This document shows positions 1 to 10,714 of a stretch of DNA of 64,000 bases, piece after piece. The notes below the pieces were generated by a model. That model worked only from the letters and a program-made list of their open reading frames with translations, ran no database searches and was not told the DNA's origin. The first letter of the stretch is position 1; each line of letters starts with the position of its first letter. Source of the DNA: Rhynchonema sp. JSB1_4 (lineage: Eukaryota > Nematoda > Chromadorea > Monhysterida > Xyalidae); contig JASAMV010002933.1 in NCBI GenBank assembly GCA_030248065.1, positions 62,001-126,000 on the forward strand, given 5' to 3'. The translations under genes were made by a program, and so were the position numbers.

Positions 1-515
1 TGGAAAGAATGATTCCTTGGTTACCCTAGGTATGAGACCATGAACGACCTTGTACACAAGCACAAGATCGTTCACACGGTCCGGCGATAAATTAGGGGGT
101 CCAAATTTAGGGCATTTTAAAACTAAACTAAACGCACGTGGTCGAGACGTAGTTTCTTGCCACATTTCATCAAAATTCTCAGCTGTCGTTGACTGATCCC
201 CTCAGTCACTGGATTGCTGCTTTCAGGTCATCATCAATTTTGTTGACATCTGTTATCATCTCGTGTTCGCCATCAATCGCTGATTTATCGCCTGCCGTTG
301 CTGTGTTGTTTGTTGTTTTTGAATCTCTCCGGTACGTTTTGTCGTTTGATCATTCATGATTATAATTTTGTGTGCAATTTACTGATATGTCTCTTTTTAG
401 GTGTTTGCCGGATCTCCTGAAGGTCTTTGCGTGAGCTTACAGATAAAATTTGAATTTGAATTTGAATGCAGACGCTGTTGGTAAGACAGTGTCTGCATGC
501 CTGGTAAATAATAAG
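1..515 (-). mobile_element. CR1-like LINE 3' fragment with a nested same-family fragment
   Basis: Bases 1-115 and 466-515 match the minus-strand LINE copy at 47761-47925 and are contiguous there. They encode the extreme C-terminal part of a non-LTR retrotransposon reverse transcriptase. Bases 116-465 are a second fragment of the same family in the opposite (+) orientation: they are the reverse complement of about 47248-47595 and end in the 3' tail repeat TTTGAATTTGAA at 448-465. The element is 5'-truncated and carries no intact ORF. The left end is cut by the window edge. Confidence 0.75.
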
Positions 516-660
516 TGAAAATGGGCCAAATTTCCAAGTCGGGCCGGGCCGGACTTCCCGGCCCGAACTGTCGGGCCGGGCCAGGCCGGGCCGACCCCCG
601 GACCTCGTCGGGCCGGGCCGGGCCGAGGTAACCCGGCCCGATTCCCACCTCTGCACTGCA
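516..660. repeat. GGGCCGGGCC-rich repeat block
   Basis: A short GC-rich stretch built from variants of GGGCCGGGCC inside AT-rich DNA. Related blocks lie at both ends of the MITE at 36049-36437. Open frames across it are composition artefacts. It is probably the terminal array of a non-autonomous DNA element. Confidence 0.5.
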
Positions 661-1202
661 CCCAATGTTGGCTTTCAATCCTGAGATAAAAGAAGGTCAA
701 ATTTCAGGCTATCTTAGGATTTCAAAGTTCCTCCACCAAAAGTCATGGGGTTTCCCAAAAGGCAACCCAACCCTGGTGGCAGGAGAGAATTGCACATCAC
801 CTTGCTCATTGGCTATAACCTTTTTCAAATGATCATAATCCGCTCAACAACTTGCGCACGCTCACCAGCTTCAGGTCTCACACCTGCAGTGCATCTTCTC
901 CTCGCACTCTCTCCCTCATGCCTTCATCGAGATTTGGTAGAGCGCCACTTTGGCCATTTTGGCCTGACCCATGAGCCATGCGAATGCACAGACTTCTGAA
1001 ACCGGCCAAAAGCAGTCATTACGCTCTTGGATTTTTTTTACCAATTTCTGAAATTTGGGCACTGACATGGCTCATGGCCGGACTGTGCCGGAATAATCCC
1101 CGTTTGACGAAACAATGACTGCCGTTTTCCAGAAACTCTAGTGTGTATCCCACGATGGTGCTAAGTACAGAGTTTAGCCGTGTCCAGTAAAGCTACCCAA
1201 CG

Positions 1203-1464
1203 CAGGGTTGGAATAAAAAAATTTATTGTCGAACTTTTTCTAAAAAATTTCTTATTTTTTTTTAAAAATCACTGTTTTTATTCCGGACCACCAAAAAATT
1301 GGTTTCTTGAAGAATGAAATTGCTGAAGTCATGTTAGTTATGTATGTGTTGAGGGACACAAAAGAGAACTTTTCCAAACAATAAAAAAGTGGACTTACTT
1401 TTTAAAATTTTAAAATAAAAAAGTGGCCAACTTTTTTAAATTTTACTTTTTTAATCCAACCCTG
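1203..1464. mobile_element. MITE with CAGGGTTGG ends (hAT-like)
   Basis: The element starts CAGGGTTGGAATAAAAA and ends TTTAATCCAACCCTG, so the ends are inverted repeats around a very AT-rich, T/A-homopolymer interior. Similar ends occur at 17997-18455, 28059-28793, 32057-32203 and near 53325 and 57610. CAGGG termini are typical of hAT elements; the superfamily is inferred only from them. Confidence 0.6.
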
Positions 1465-1589
1465 GCCCAACCCCATTGCGCTACTGTGAAAGCTAGTGCG
1501 GCAAAAATTCAGTCAACAGCAGGATACTTTTCAGCTATAATTGATATCACCAGCGTTTTCTCAAGTGAGCGAAGCAAGCAGTCAAAAGG

Positions 1590-1692
1590 AGAAAGTTGAG
1601 AACTCGAGAAGAAGGAAGAAGTGGATACGAGCAGGAGGAGATTCGAGGAAGAGAAGAGTGGACGGGACAGGGACGGTTGAGTCATTTCAAAG
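1590..1692 (+). CDS. possible upstream exon of the KH gene
   Basis: A purine-rich stretch that ends at a good donor (CAAAG|GTACAT). In the frame ending EEWTGQGRLSHFK it is open, rich in Arg/Glu, and joins in phase to the next exon at 2622. There is no start codon and the 5' border is uncertain, because a stop lies just upstream in this frame. It could be 5' UTR. The rest of 700-2600 holds MITE and CCGGAAA-repeat sequence and no other exon I can support. Confidence 0.25.
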
Positions 1693-2044
1693 GTACATAC
1701 CGTATTTTCGCTAATTGAAGCCCATGACCCACTCATAGAAGCCCGATGGAGCGCTATAATGAACCCAAGCTATGCACAAAATAAGTTATTTGAACTTTTT
1801 CATCCGTCTTGTTTTTTCATGAGCAATGTCTGCCAGAACATTTAGTGCAAATTTCGTCTGCTCAAGGTCACGAAATGATAGCAATTTTATCAACATCGGC
1901 ATGTGAATATTTTCTAACGGCTGAGCCTAAACGGGGTAGGTATCGGTGTATGTACAGGTATGTAGGTGTGTTTTGTGCATTTGTATTTTATTGACGCGGC
2001 ATCATGCTCAAGCCACGTTAAGGGCGGACTTTGGTTAAATCCTT

Positions 2045-2190
2045 GTGTCCGGAACGCGGAAATAATTTGCACCCAAACTGAAAAAACATTTACGGACTCC
2101 GGAAACATTTCAGTCCGCAACATTTTCTGTGCAAAAATAATCCGAAATCCGGAAATATTTCCGGTTTCCGGATTTACCCTGAGGTCTCCC
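2045..2190. repeat. CCGGAAA/TTTCCGG repeat
   Basis: Degenerate tandem TTTCCGG/CCGGAAA motifs, the same motif that makes up the subterminal arrays of the element at 8280-10643. Probably an eroded copy of that family. Confidence 0.5.
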
Positions 2191-2621
2191 GAAGCACAAT
2201 TTCTAAAAATTGCTTCCAAAACCTGCAACAGTTACCAATCGACTATGACTGACGGTTATTAGCCATTTGGGATTTAGTCCTTGCCAGCTGGTTGATGCAC
2301 CGTTGCGTGACGTCGGCAACATGCTGTCTGACTGATGCTCGATGAGGAGATGCATATTACAAGCATATTCGTAATCGTAGTCAGGTCGTTGACCTTAACT
2401 TGCTATTTTCCATCATAATACCACAGTGACATTTGTGCATCAGAGACTGTTGCCCTGTTTTTACAAGCGTGAAACACTTCAGTTCTGGGCGGACCACAAG
2501 TTTCTGCGCCCTCCGGCACAGCGAAAGCTCCTATCATCAATCCCATTTCGTCCAGAATTTTGAGCGGTGACTGTGTTTCACTCTGTATGACTGTTGTGGT
2601 TGAAGTCCTTTTTGTTTGCAG

Positions 2622-3850
2622 GTGTGAAGGCGGGCGAGATTGATATGATGGAGGTGAAAGATCGTGCAGATGTTGCGAGTCTGGAGGCGATGAGAGAGCA
2701 GGTTCGTGACAATGGTGGGGACGCGGGTGCACAGGGCTCCGAATTTGGGCACGAATGTTTAGGGCCGGAAACAGGATTTGGTCGAGGGTGGGGCACTTTT
2801 GAAAATGTCGTCTTATCCAGTGCCTGTCTCATTTTGAAAATTCATTATCCAGTGCTTGTTTTGAATTTTACGGTTTTTGAAACAATACTCTATGTATTAA
2901 TGTGAGCAATCGCGCAGAGCGCGCGAAAATTTGGCACTTCTTAGACGCGTGACCATGAATGTTTTCAATGTTTCGTGGTCATTATATGTGAAATTTTTTA
3001 CTTTTAAGGGGTAAAATATATACCGGTGGCATAATACTGTACATATTTTAAAATATTACGGACTTGCAAGCAGTGTTACCGCATTTCCTATAATAGACGC
3101 TAATTCCTAATAGAAAGCTCCCATCTAATTGAAGCTTCCCTCAGAACGTGGCAGAGAAAATACGTTACAATATTGCCAAAAAATAAATGGAATTACGCAA
3201 AACGTAATGTTGTTTCAAAAACCGAATCCACGTGCATTTTCCGAGGTTTGTGGATCCAGATCCCACGTGAACGGTCCTCAGGGCAAAAATCACGATCACT
3301 GTCCCGTCATTTTCTCTAACTTCAGTACCTATCACTGGATTAAAAACCACCAATCCCGTTCGAATACGGCAATCTGTGCGTACAGTACCAATCTTCCTTT
3401 TTTTGCTCAGGAGGAGGAGACGGCGAAGGAGGGCGAGAGTGGCGGCTGGCAGAAGACGGGGAAGAAGGTGAAAGTAGATAGTGGTGTCATATCGATTTCG
3501 ATGAACAAGGTGAAGCTGAGCCAGCGAGATCATTGGCTCATACAGGAGAAACACCGTGAGTTGGTGGCTTAGATGGTGACAGGTGCCTGCTGAGATGCTG
3601 CACACTGATTTGATCACCGATGCTGGTGAATATGATTTTCATATCATAACACAATCTTGCTCCAATGCTATACATACAGTATAATAATAATGTACAGTCC
3701 ACCAACGCAGGGCCGGCGGTCGAGCTACGTCATGGCGTGGTGGTGTGTGTGTACAAGAAGGCCAAACAACGCCATAGAATCACAGTCAAAGGCCGAGCTC
3801 AAGACGTGCGCGCGGCAATCGTTGAACTCGAGCAGCTGGTGGAACAGATC
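2622..3850 (+). CDS. exons encoding an acidic linker and a degenerate KH domain
   Basis: Three exons: 2622-2701, 3411-3555 and 3711-3850. They join in compatible phase (0, then 1). The first two give a charged region (DMMEVKDRADVASLEAM, then EEETAKEGESGG). The KH-like part starts at ISISMNKVKLSQRDHWLIQE and continues in the third exon with KKAKQRHRITVKGRAQDVRA followed by the helix AIVELEQLVEQI. The beta strand R-x-I-T-V-x-G and the last helix are clear KH features. The GXXG loop is not recognisable (QEKHRPAVEL), so nucleic-acid binding may be weak. KH domains bind single-stranded RNA or DNA. The start codon is not identified; the gene begins upstream. Confidence 0.55.
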
Positions 3851-4101
3851 GTATGTCAATTGTTTTGCATTTTGAATGAAGTGTAGGAGAATCGGGTCGT
3901 TGCCAACTACGATACGCCGCAAAAAACCGCCAGAATTAAAAGTTTACGCGTAAAAATTTTAGGGATAGGTTCAGCTGTCTCGGAACTTTGACCGGCGATT
4001 TTAATGTCCACTATGTAGCGATATCAGACCAGTAATTTCGACAAGCGTATGGCTACTTCCATTATTTCCTTATTACCCTGGTGGAGCTTGCAGCTTGCGA
4101 C

Positions 4102-7100
4102 ATTGACCTGCACATTGGCAATTATGTATTTCTAGATTTACTGAGGCCACCAATTTGACCAACGCTTGTGGTTGTTTATCAGCTGTCTGGAAACAATCTT
4201 ACCGCTGGGCAAAGTACTAATTGTAGCATGGTACAAAATATACAGAACGTCGATGCACAGTCCAAAAAATACAATCCATGAAAGGAAATAAATTCGTCAT
4301 TTCAAATCATACATACGGTAGGCTTCGCCGCAAAAACTCCTGTGACGAATTGTGAGTGACTGTATTCGTCAGATCTTTTTTAGAAATTGTTTTTACTATT
4401 CCGGTCAACCACGGTGTGCTGTGAGTATGTTTTACGGTGACCATAAATGAGTGGCACCGATCATGTCACCATGAAAAGGATTGACTTAATACAGAAAAAA
4501 ACCTACGGTATATACATAGTTCTGAATTCAATTTGCAGAAAGCTGACGCCTGTTCGGGCGGTAAGACGAGCCCAAAGTTGAATGAGAAGAAGACGTTGCC
4601 GCGTGAGAAAGCGACAGCGCCGAACATTCCAACCAGTCAACCAGTTAGTGATTTCAGTTTCTTATATTATCTTTTCACTTTTTGGATGTGCAGTTAAATT
4701 CGGCAAGGTTCTGCATTCCAAATTGAGGTGTTTGCGTCAAAAACTGCCGGTGAGCGTAATTCGATGAAGGATGTTGGCACGCCGGCGAAGGTGTGCAATG
4801 GATACGCCGTACTGTCAATGGCGTCACCGGAGAACAGTGACATGATCCAGTTAGTGCATTGTTGCGATTTTGTCGTGCTGTTTGCATAACATTCTGCAAC
4901 ACGACGTTTTGCAGGAACTTCTGCGAACGATTCGGTGCCACGGCGTTCGGGTTGGGCAAAGCATGGCCACACAAGCCGAGTTTGTTGGCGTATGGAATGA
5001 AAAGGGTATATATAGTTGGTCTGGCTAATTGTTTTGTCGTCAACGCAAATAGTCAACTAGACGTGGTCGTAGTCGTTGCCAGACCAGAGGAACCCCAATT
5101 GAGTGCGATGAAATATGCGCATGACATTCGGCTGCGTTGACGACTGACGTTGACGATGTGCGTTAACCGCATGACTATAAGCTTCTGTTTTTGATGCTGT
5201 CTTGTCTTGGTTTATCAACTTCTTCGAGTTTCAGGAAGAGATCGGCACTGCCTGTCGTGAGATAGCAGTCGAATACAGCCGATTGAACGTTGTGTTCGTC
5301 ATCTGTGCTGATGACGACGAGTGCGACTTTGGTGGTTAGTTGAATTTTCAATCGTTTTTCCGCGATTTGTTGTGAAAAAATTACATTTGACTCGCTAACA
5401 ATAACGGTTTACAAAATAATCAAATAAAGTCGAATCATCAATAGGCACCTTGTTGTTCACGCACGAGACATTTTCGCAACTGAGGATGAAGAGAAACCCC
5501 ACGTCGCTGACTTCGACCAGCAAGCATTTAAGCATTTATGATAAATAGTAATGGGCTCGCGCCTGGAATTTTACCTTTCGCGAAAATTTCAGGCGCGAGC
5601 CCATCACTAATGATAAACACCTTTCACGTTGGTTGAAACCAGTGGAATCACAGTGAATCTGCATCAGAAGTTGAAAAAATTAGCGTCCGCGCCACGACAG
5701 GCCCGATTCGATCACAAATCTTGGTAAAATGCGGTTGAAAATGTTGCAGATCTGCCGCAAGAGTGTGAGTCGGCGTACGGATTGAAATGGCTGGCGTTCA
5801 AACCGAAAGATATCGAACTGTTCATTGCGAACGAAGCGACGCGCGCGGCCGTTGTGCGCAATGTGACTGGCAAATTGACTGATGATGGTGGCATCAACAA
5901 TCGTATCGAGAAACAGTTCGTCTCTTTTTATGCTTTTTTATTTGTTTATTTTTTGACTAGCATATGGTGAACGTACATGGTGAGCGGTATCGTCCGGTCC
6001 GGTGCTCACGGTCACGATATCTTTGTCCAGCGTAAAATGTTCAAGCTGACCAAGATTCACGGTCGTAAAAATTAGTGGCATCAGTTGAATCTCGAAATAT
6101 CATTGATGCAAAAATTCACAAGACTCGATTTGATTAAGCCCAATATGTGATCGTCTAGAAACAAATGGGTGTGATGTTTCATGCACATGCGCATGTAAGG
6201 ATCGTTTGCACACAACTTGCATAGTGCCATTTTTGCAGGAATGTGACAGTGTCAAGCAATCCCCGAATGGCTGAGGCTGGGAATTTGAATCTAATGGAGA
6301 CGAGTCGGTGTGATGGTGAAGAGACAGCGTCGGATCTGAGCAGCGGAAAGGACGCGTTTGTTGGGGAAGCTGCCGATGGCACAGTGGCTACAAACAAGGA
6401 CGGTAATCCAGCAGTGAGTTTTGTTTTCATTTATATTAGCTTTATTCCACTACATTGATTAAGCTTGATTGTCAGATCGAATCTGATGCACATTCGTACC
6501 CACTCTGCTCAAGTCAGACTTTTCTGAATGAGGTTACCGACAGTTTTGTTCGCGATCAGTATGCGTATCCATATATACGTATATACTGACAATTGTTTGA
6601 CCTGCCAGGTCGTGCATGAAACGCCCATTGCGAATTCCGTCGTGCCGGCAAACGGAGGAACACACAGATTTGCATCACCGAATTGTACCGAGGAGACGGC
6701 GACATGCAATGCACGAATGGAGACCACGGACGCGAGTGTTAGCATTGACCTGCACATTGGCAATTATGTATTTCTAGATTTACTGAGGCCACCAATTTGA
6801 CCAACGCTTGTGGTTGTTTATCAGCTGTCTGGAAACAATCTTACCGCTGGGCAAAGTACTAATTGTAGCATGGTACAAAATCTACAGAACGTCGATGCAC
6901 AGTCCAAAAAATACAATCCATGAAAGGAAATAAATTCGTCATTTCAAATCATACATACGGTAGGCTTCGCCGCAAAAACTCCTGTGACGAATTGTGAGTG
7001 ACTGTATTCGTCAGATCTTTTTTAGAAATTGTTTTTACTATTCCGGTCAACCACGGTGTGCTGTGAGTATGTTTTACGGTGACCATAAATGAGTGGCACC

Positions 7101-8223
7101 GATCATGTCACCATGAAAAGGATTGACTTAATACAGAAAAAAACCTACGGTATATACATAGTTCTGAATTCAATTTGCAGAAAGCTGACGCCTGTTCGGG
7201 CGGTAAGACGAGCCCAAAGTTGAATGAGAAGAAGACGTTGCCGCGTGAGAAAGCGACAGCGCCGAACATTCCAACCAGTCAACCAGTTAGTGATTTCAGT
7301 TTCTTATATTATCTTTTCACTTTTTGGATGTGCAGTTAAATTCGGCAAGGTTCTGCATTCCAAATTGAGGTGTTTGCGTCAAAAACTGCCGGTGAGCGTA
7401 ATTCGATGAAGGATGTTGGCACGCCGGCGAACGTGTGCAATGGATACGCCGTACTGTCAATGGCGTCACCGGAGAACAGTGACATGATCCAGTTAGTGCA
7501 TTGTTGCGATTTTGTCGTGCTGTTTGCATAACGATTCACGGTCGTAAAAATTAGTGGCATCAGTTGAATCTCGAAATATCATTGATGCAAAAATTCACAA
7601 GACTCGATTTGATTAAGCCCAATATGTGATCGTCTAGAAACAAATGGGTGTGATGTTTCATGCACATGCGCATGTAAGGATCGTTTGCACACAACTTGCA
7701 TAGTGCCATTTTTGCAGGAATGTGACAGTGTCAAACGATCCCCGAATGGCTGCGGCTGGGAATTTGAATCTAATGGAGACGAGTCGGTGTGATGGTGAAG
7801 AGACAGCGTCGGATCTGAGCAGCGGAAAGGACGCGTTTGTTGGGGAAGCTGCCGATGGCACAGTGGCTACAAACAAGGACGGTAATCCAGCAGTGAGTTT
7901 TGTTTTCATTTATATTAGCTTTATTCCACTACATTGATTAAGCTTGATTGTCAGATCGAATCTGATGCACATTCGTACCCACTCTGCTCAAGTCAGACTT
8001 TTCTGAATGAGGTTACCGACAGTTTTGTTCGCGATCAGTATGCGTATCCATATATACGTATATACTGACAATTGTTTGACCTGCCAGGTCGTGCATGAAA
8101 CGCCCATTGCGAATTCCGTCGTGCCGGCAAACGGAGGAACACACAGATTTGCATCACCGAATTGTACCGAGGTGACGGCGACATGCAATGCACGAATGGA
8201 GACCACGGACGCGAGTGTTAGCA
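4102..8223 (+). repeat. direct tandem duplication, about 2.64-kb unit, second copy internally deleted
   Basis: 4104-4890 equals 6745-7531 (offset about 2,641). 6054-6740 equals 7533-8220 (offset about 1,479). The difference is the deletion of 4892-6051 from the second copy. The junction between copies lies at about 6741, at the shared ATTGACC. Introns are as similar as exons, so the event is recent, or it is an assembly or haplotype artefact. Confidence 0.85.
4539..6737 (+). CDS. duplicated exon block, copy A (function unknown)
   Basis: Exons 4539-4643, 4728-4849, 4915-5005, 5235-5334, 5750-5915, 6239-6413, 6476-6532 and 6609-6737 join in frame. The 4728 start is the weakest call (poor acceptor). 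The product begins KADACSGGKTSPKLNEKK and includes VFASKTAGERNSMKDVGTPA, the more structured EEIGTACREIAVEYSRLNVV and GLKWLAFKPKDIELFIANEA, then a Ser/Asp/Asn-rich low-complexity part. I do not recognise a family. A resemblance to Argonaute MID was considered and rejected. The block starts and ends in phase 0 and is followed by a near-identical copy (7181-8228). The final donor here is GAGT|GTTAGC, because the duplication junction removed the GTGAGA donor used in copy B. Confidence 0.45.
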
Positions 8224-8228
8224 AAAAG
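7181..8228 (+). CDS. duplicated exon block, copy B (shorter)
   Basis: Exons 7181-7285, 7370-7491, 7718-7892, 7955-8011 and 8088-8228 repeat the copy A exons at 4539, 4728, 6239, 6476 and 6609 almost base for base. About 1.16 kb of copy A (4892-6051), holding three exons, is missing. The exon ending at 7491 (phase 2) still splices in frame to 7718, so the reading frame survives. A few substitutions are visible (SSNPRMAEAG in copy A, SNDPRMAAAG in copy B). The last exon reads through TDASVSKK to a GTGAGA donor. Function unknown. Confidence 0.45.
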
Positions 8229-8279
8229 GTGAGAAAGGACAGTCTTCATGTGGAAGCACCAGTGCATACTATTTCTTAG

Positions 8280-10643
8280 GCCGCTTTCACAATCATCCGG
8301 TTTCCGGAATCCGGTTTCCGGTTTCCGGAATTCAAATCTCAAAAAAATGAAATCCGGTTTCCGGTTTCCGGAATCCGGTTTTTATTTTCCGGTTTCCGGT
8401 TTCCGTTTTCCGGCAGCCGGAAAGTGCTTTCACAATCATCCGGTTTCCGGTTTCCGGATTTGATGACTTGCACGTGGTTTGACAAGTTCTATATCACACA
8501 CGGCAACCGCATTCCTTGTCCAGCTGGTGGCCAGACATAACGCACTCTGTGCATGTTACAAAAGGAGATTTTGCTGTTTTTTGGAGCTCTGCATTTTGAC
8601 CGCAGGCCCAATTTCGGGCAACAGATTGCTCGACATATTCATGAGACATCGATGGGACAAACATCTTATGTATGTAGACATATGTATATTGTGTAGCTGC
8701 ATCTATTTTGACCATTCAAAGTTTTCTATCTGTATTTGACGTTATGTGCTTTATGAGCGTTTATATTGTGTGGTCAGCGCTGTTGAGCATGCCAACATTA
8801 TGCCGAAGTTGTCTTCATGCGGAGGTGTGTTACTGTCAGTATACTGTAGCAAGCAAGATGTTACTCTATACTCCAACTTGAAGAATGTTGTTCTGACTCG
8901 GGAAACTTGGCCGTTGCACTGTTCAACTTATATTTATTCCAGACAATTCACACCACAGGGCAAAACAAAAAAAAGCCCTATCAACAAAAGCAACAGATAA
9001 AATTAGCTACCGTACACATGCATGCAAGATTTGAGACACTTTCATTGCCCAGCCAACCAAACAGAAAAGCTCTTTAAAACTTATTAGTTTGCAGAATTAG
9101 CGTTGGCGTTAATTCACGGAAAAGCCTCCGAAAATACCGTGATGTAACTTAAAAGAAACTAGGGACACCTAAATATCGAAAAGCCCCTGAAAACATCTGT
9201 TAGCCAGTTCAGATGATGATGACCGCAAAATAAGTTTTGCAGATAAATGATGCCAAACACTATGCAGTTATACCTACTTCAAGCTTCGAAAACAGCGCGC
9301 ATCACTCATAGATTTGGGGATATGATTGTGATAATAGTCACATACAGTAGTTCAGTGCTCGTTCATGAAGCCAAGTTCTCACAAACTAAAGTGAGAAACA
9401 GTAAAATGTTGGCGTTACTGGATTCCTGAGAAAATTTGAGTCGGATAAAGGTGGTATCTTCAAGCGAATGTGCAAGACCAGAAGGAATACTGTGTGCACC
9501 GGTGCACGTTCCTTGGTCGTGTCCATATTTTTGTTGGTACATGGTGTATGAGCACTAAAGCATTGCCTCGTGGTCACGAAACCCACTAAATAGTATACAT
9601 GTACTGTATGTATACATTGTTTAATAGACGAGGACTAGATGAGTTAATTTATATAACAATAGCACGCTTTTATCACATAAGCAAGCAACGAATTACAAGC
9701 GATCGCGCAACCGCCAGCAATGGGCATGATAACAACACAGAAATCAAACTGATGTTGTGCAATGTATGTGCAATGACTGCTTGCGCTTGGTAATGTGGTT
9801 TGCTCAGAAACAATCGCCAGCTACGGCACGCTTCAAAATGAGTAACAATTTTTCAGATCTTCACCAAAAAAGAGAGTTTAATCTGCTTTCTGTCAATGTC
9901 GATCGACATCCTACGACTGTTAATACGAAATCCAGTTTGTCAGAAACAGAAAGCAGGTGCTGTGCAGTAAAATGCTCAATGGCCCTGGTTTCAGACAAAA
10001 TTTGTGTCCGGGAAGACTACTTTTAGGTTACCTTATAGGAACAAGCGAGTGTGCCAGATCCCGAAGTAAAGATTCTTTGGTTGTGTTACGTGGTATAGCG
10101 AGCGGTATGGTATGGTACCACCAACTCAGCGCAGGAACAACTACACATCAGCACATGAACATGCGCGATGTGTTCCTGATCTTCAAAGTTCTTTTGGGTC
10201 TGAAAGCATGGCTGTTGGCCTTTCTCAGCTCCATTTATTCAATATATTTACGCCACTTTGCAAACCTTCTGAAAATACCGCTAGAATGCATCAATACCTC
10301 AGTTATATTCGTTAATATTATAAACATATAATTTACTTGTGTGCAGACACGAACAACAAGTAATCACACAAGCAAACATGTCCATCCCATGACGTCCACC
10401 ACCCATTATGCACCCAAAACCGGATAAAAAATTAGAACCGGTTCTAAATGGCCTTTTCCGGTTTCCGGTCGCCGGAAAACGGATTTGATTTAGGGCGAAA
10501 ACCGGAAACCGGAAACCGGATGATTGTGAAAGCAACTTCCGGAAACCGGAAACCGGAAAAAACATTTAGGGAAACCGGATTTGAAGCTAATTCCGGAAAC
10601 CAGAAACCGGATTCCGGAAACCGGATGATTGTGAAAGCGGCCT
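8280..10643. mobile_element. PIF/Harbinger-like non-autonomous element with TTTCCGG arrays
   Basis: Perfect inverted ends GGCCGCTTTCACAATCATCC (8280) and its complement (ending 10643) are flanked on both sides by TTA, the target duplication expected of PIF/Harbinger. Both ends carry subterminal arrays of CCGGTTTCCGG. The GGCCGC-less inner repeat CTTTCACAATCATCCGG recurs near 8425 and 10530. The 2.0-kb interior is AT-rich with only short ORFs and no transposase that I recognise. The two ends could alternatively be two separate short elements. It fills the interval between exons at 8228 and 10715. Confidence 0.6.
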
Positions 10644-10714
10644 TATTGTCCCCACTGCCAGTCAGGGCTTTCTTGCACCGCATTCAAGATTCATAATCAG
10701 CTGCACTGGTGCAG

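Noticed and set aside
360..700. Minus-strand ORFs over GGGCCGGGCC
   Set aside because: Repeat-driven open frames overlapping LINE fragments.
4728..5915. Argonaute MID/PIWI resemblance of the unknown exons
   Set aside because: The first impression came from an out-of-phase reading of exon 4915-5005. In the phase-consistent frame the match disappears, and no PIWI catalytic region follows.
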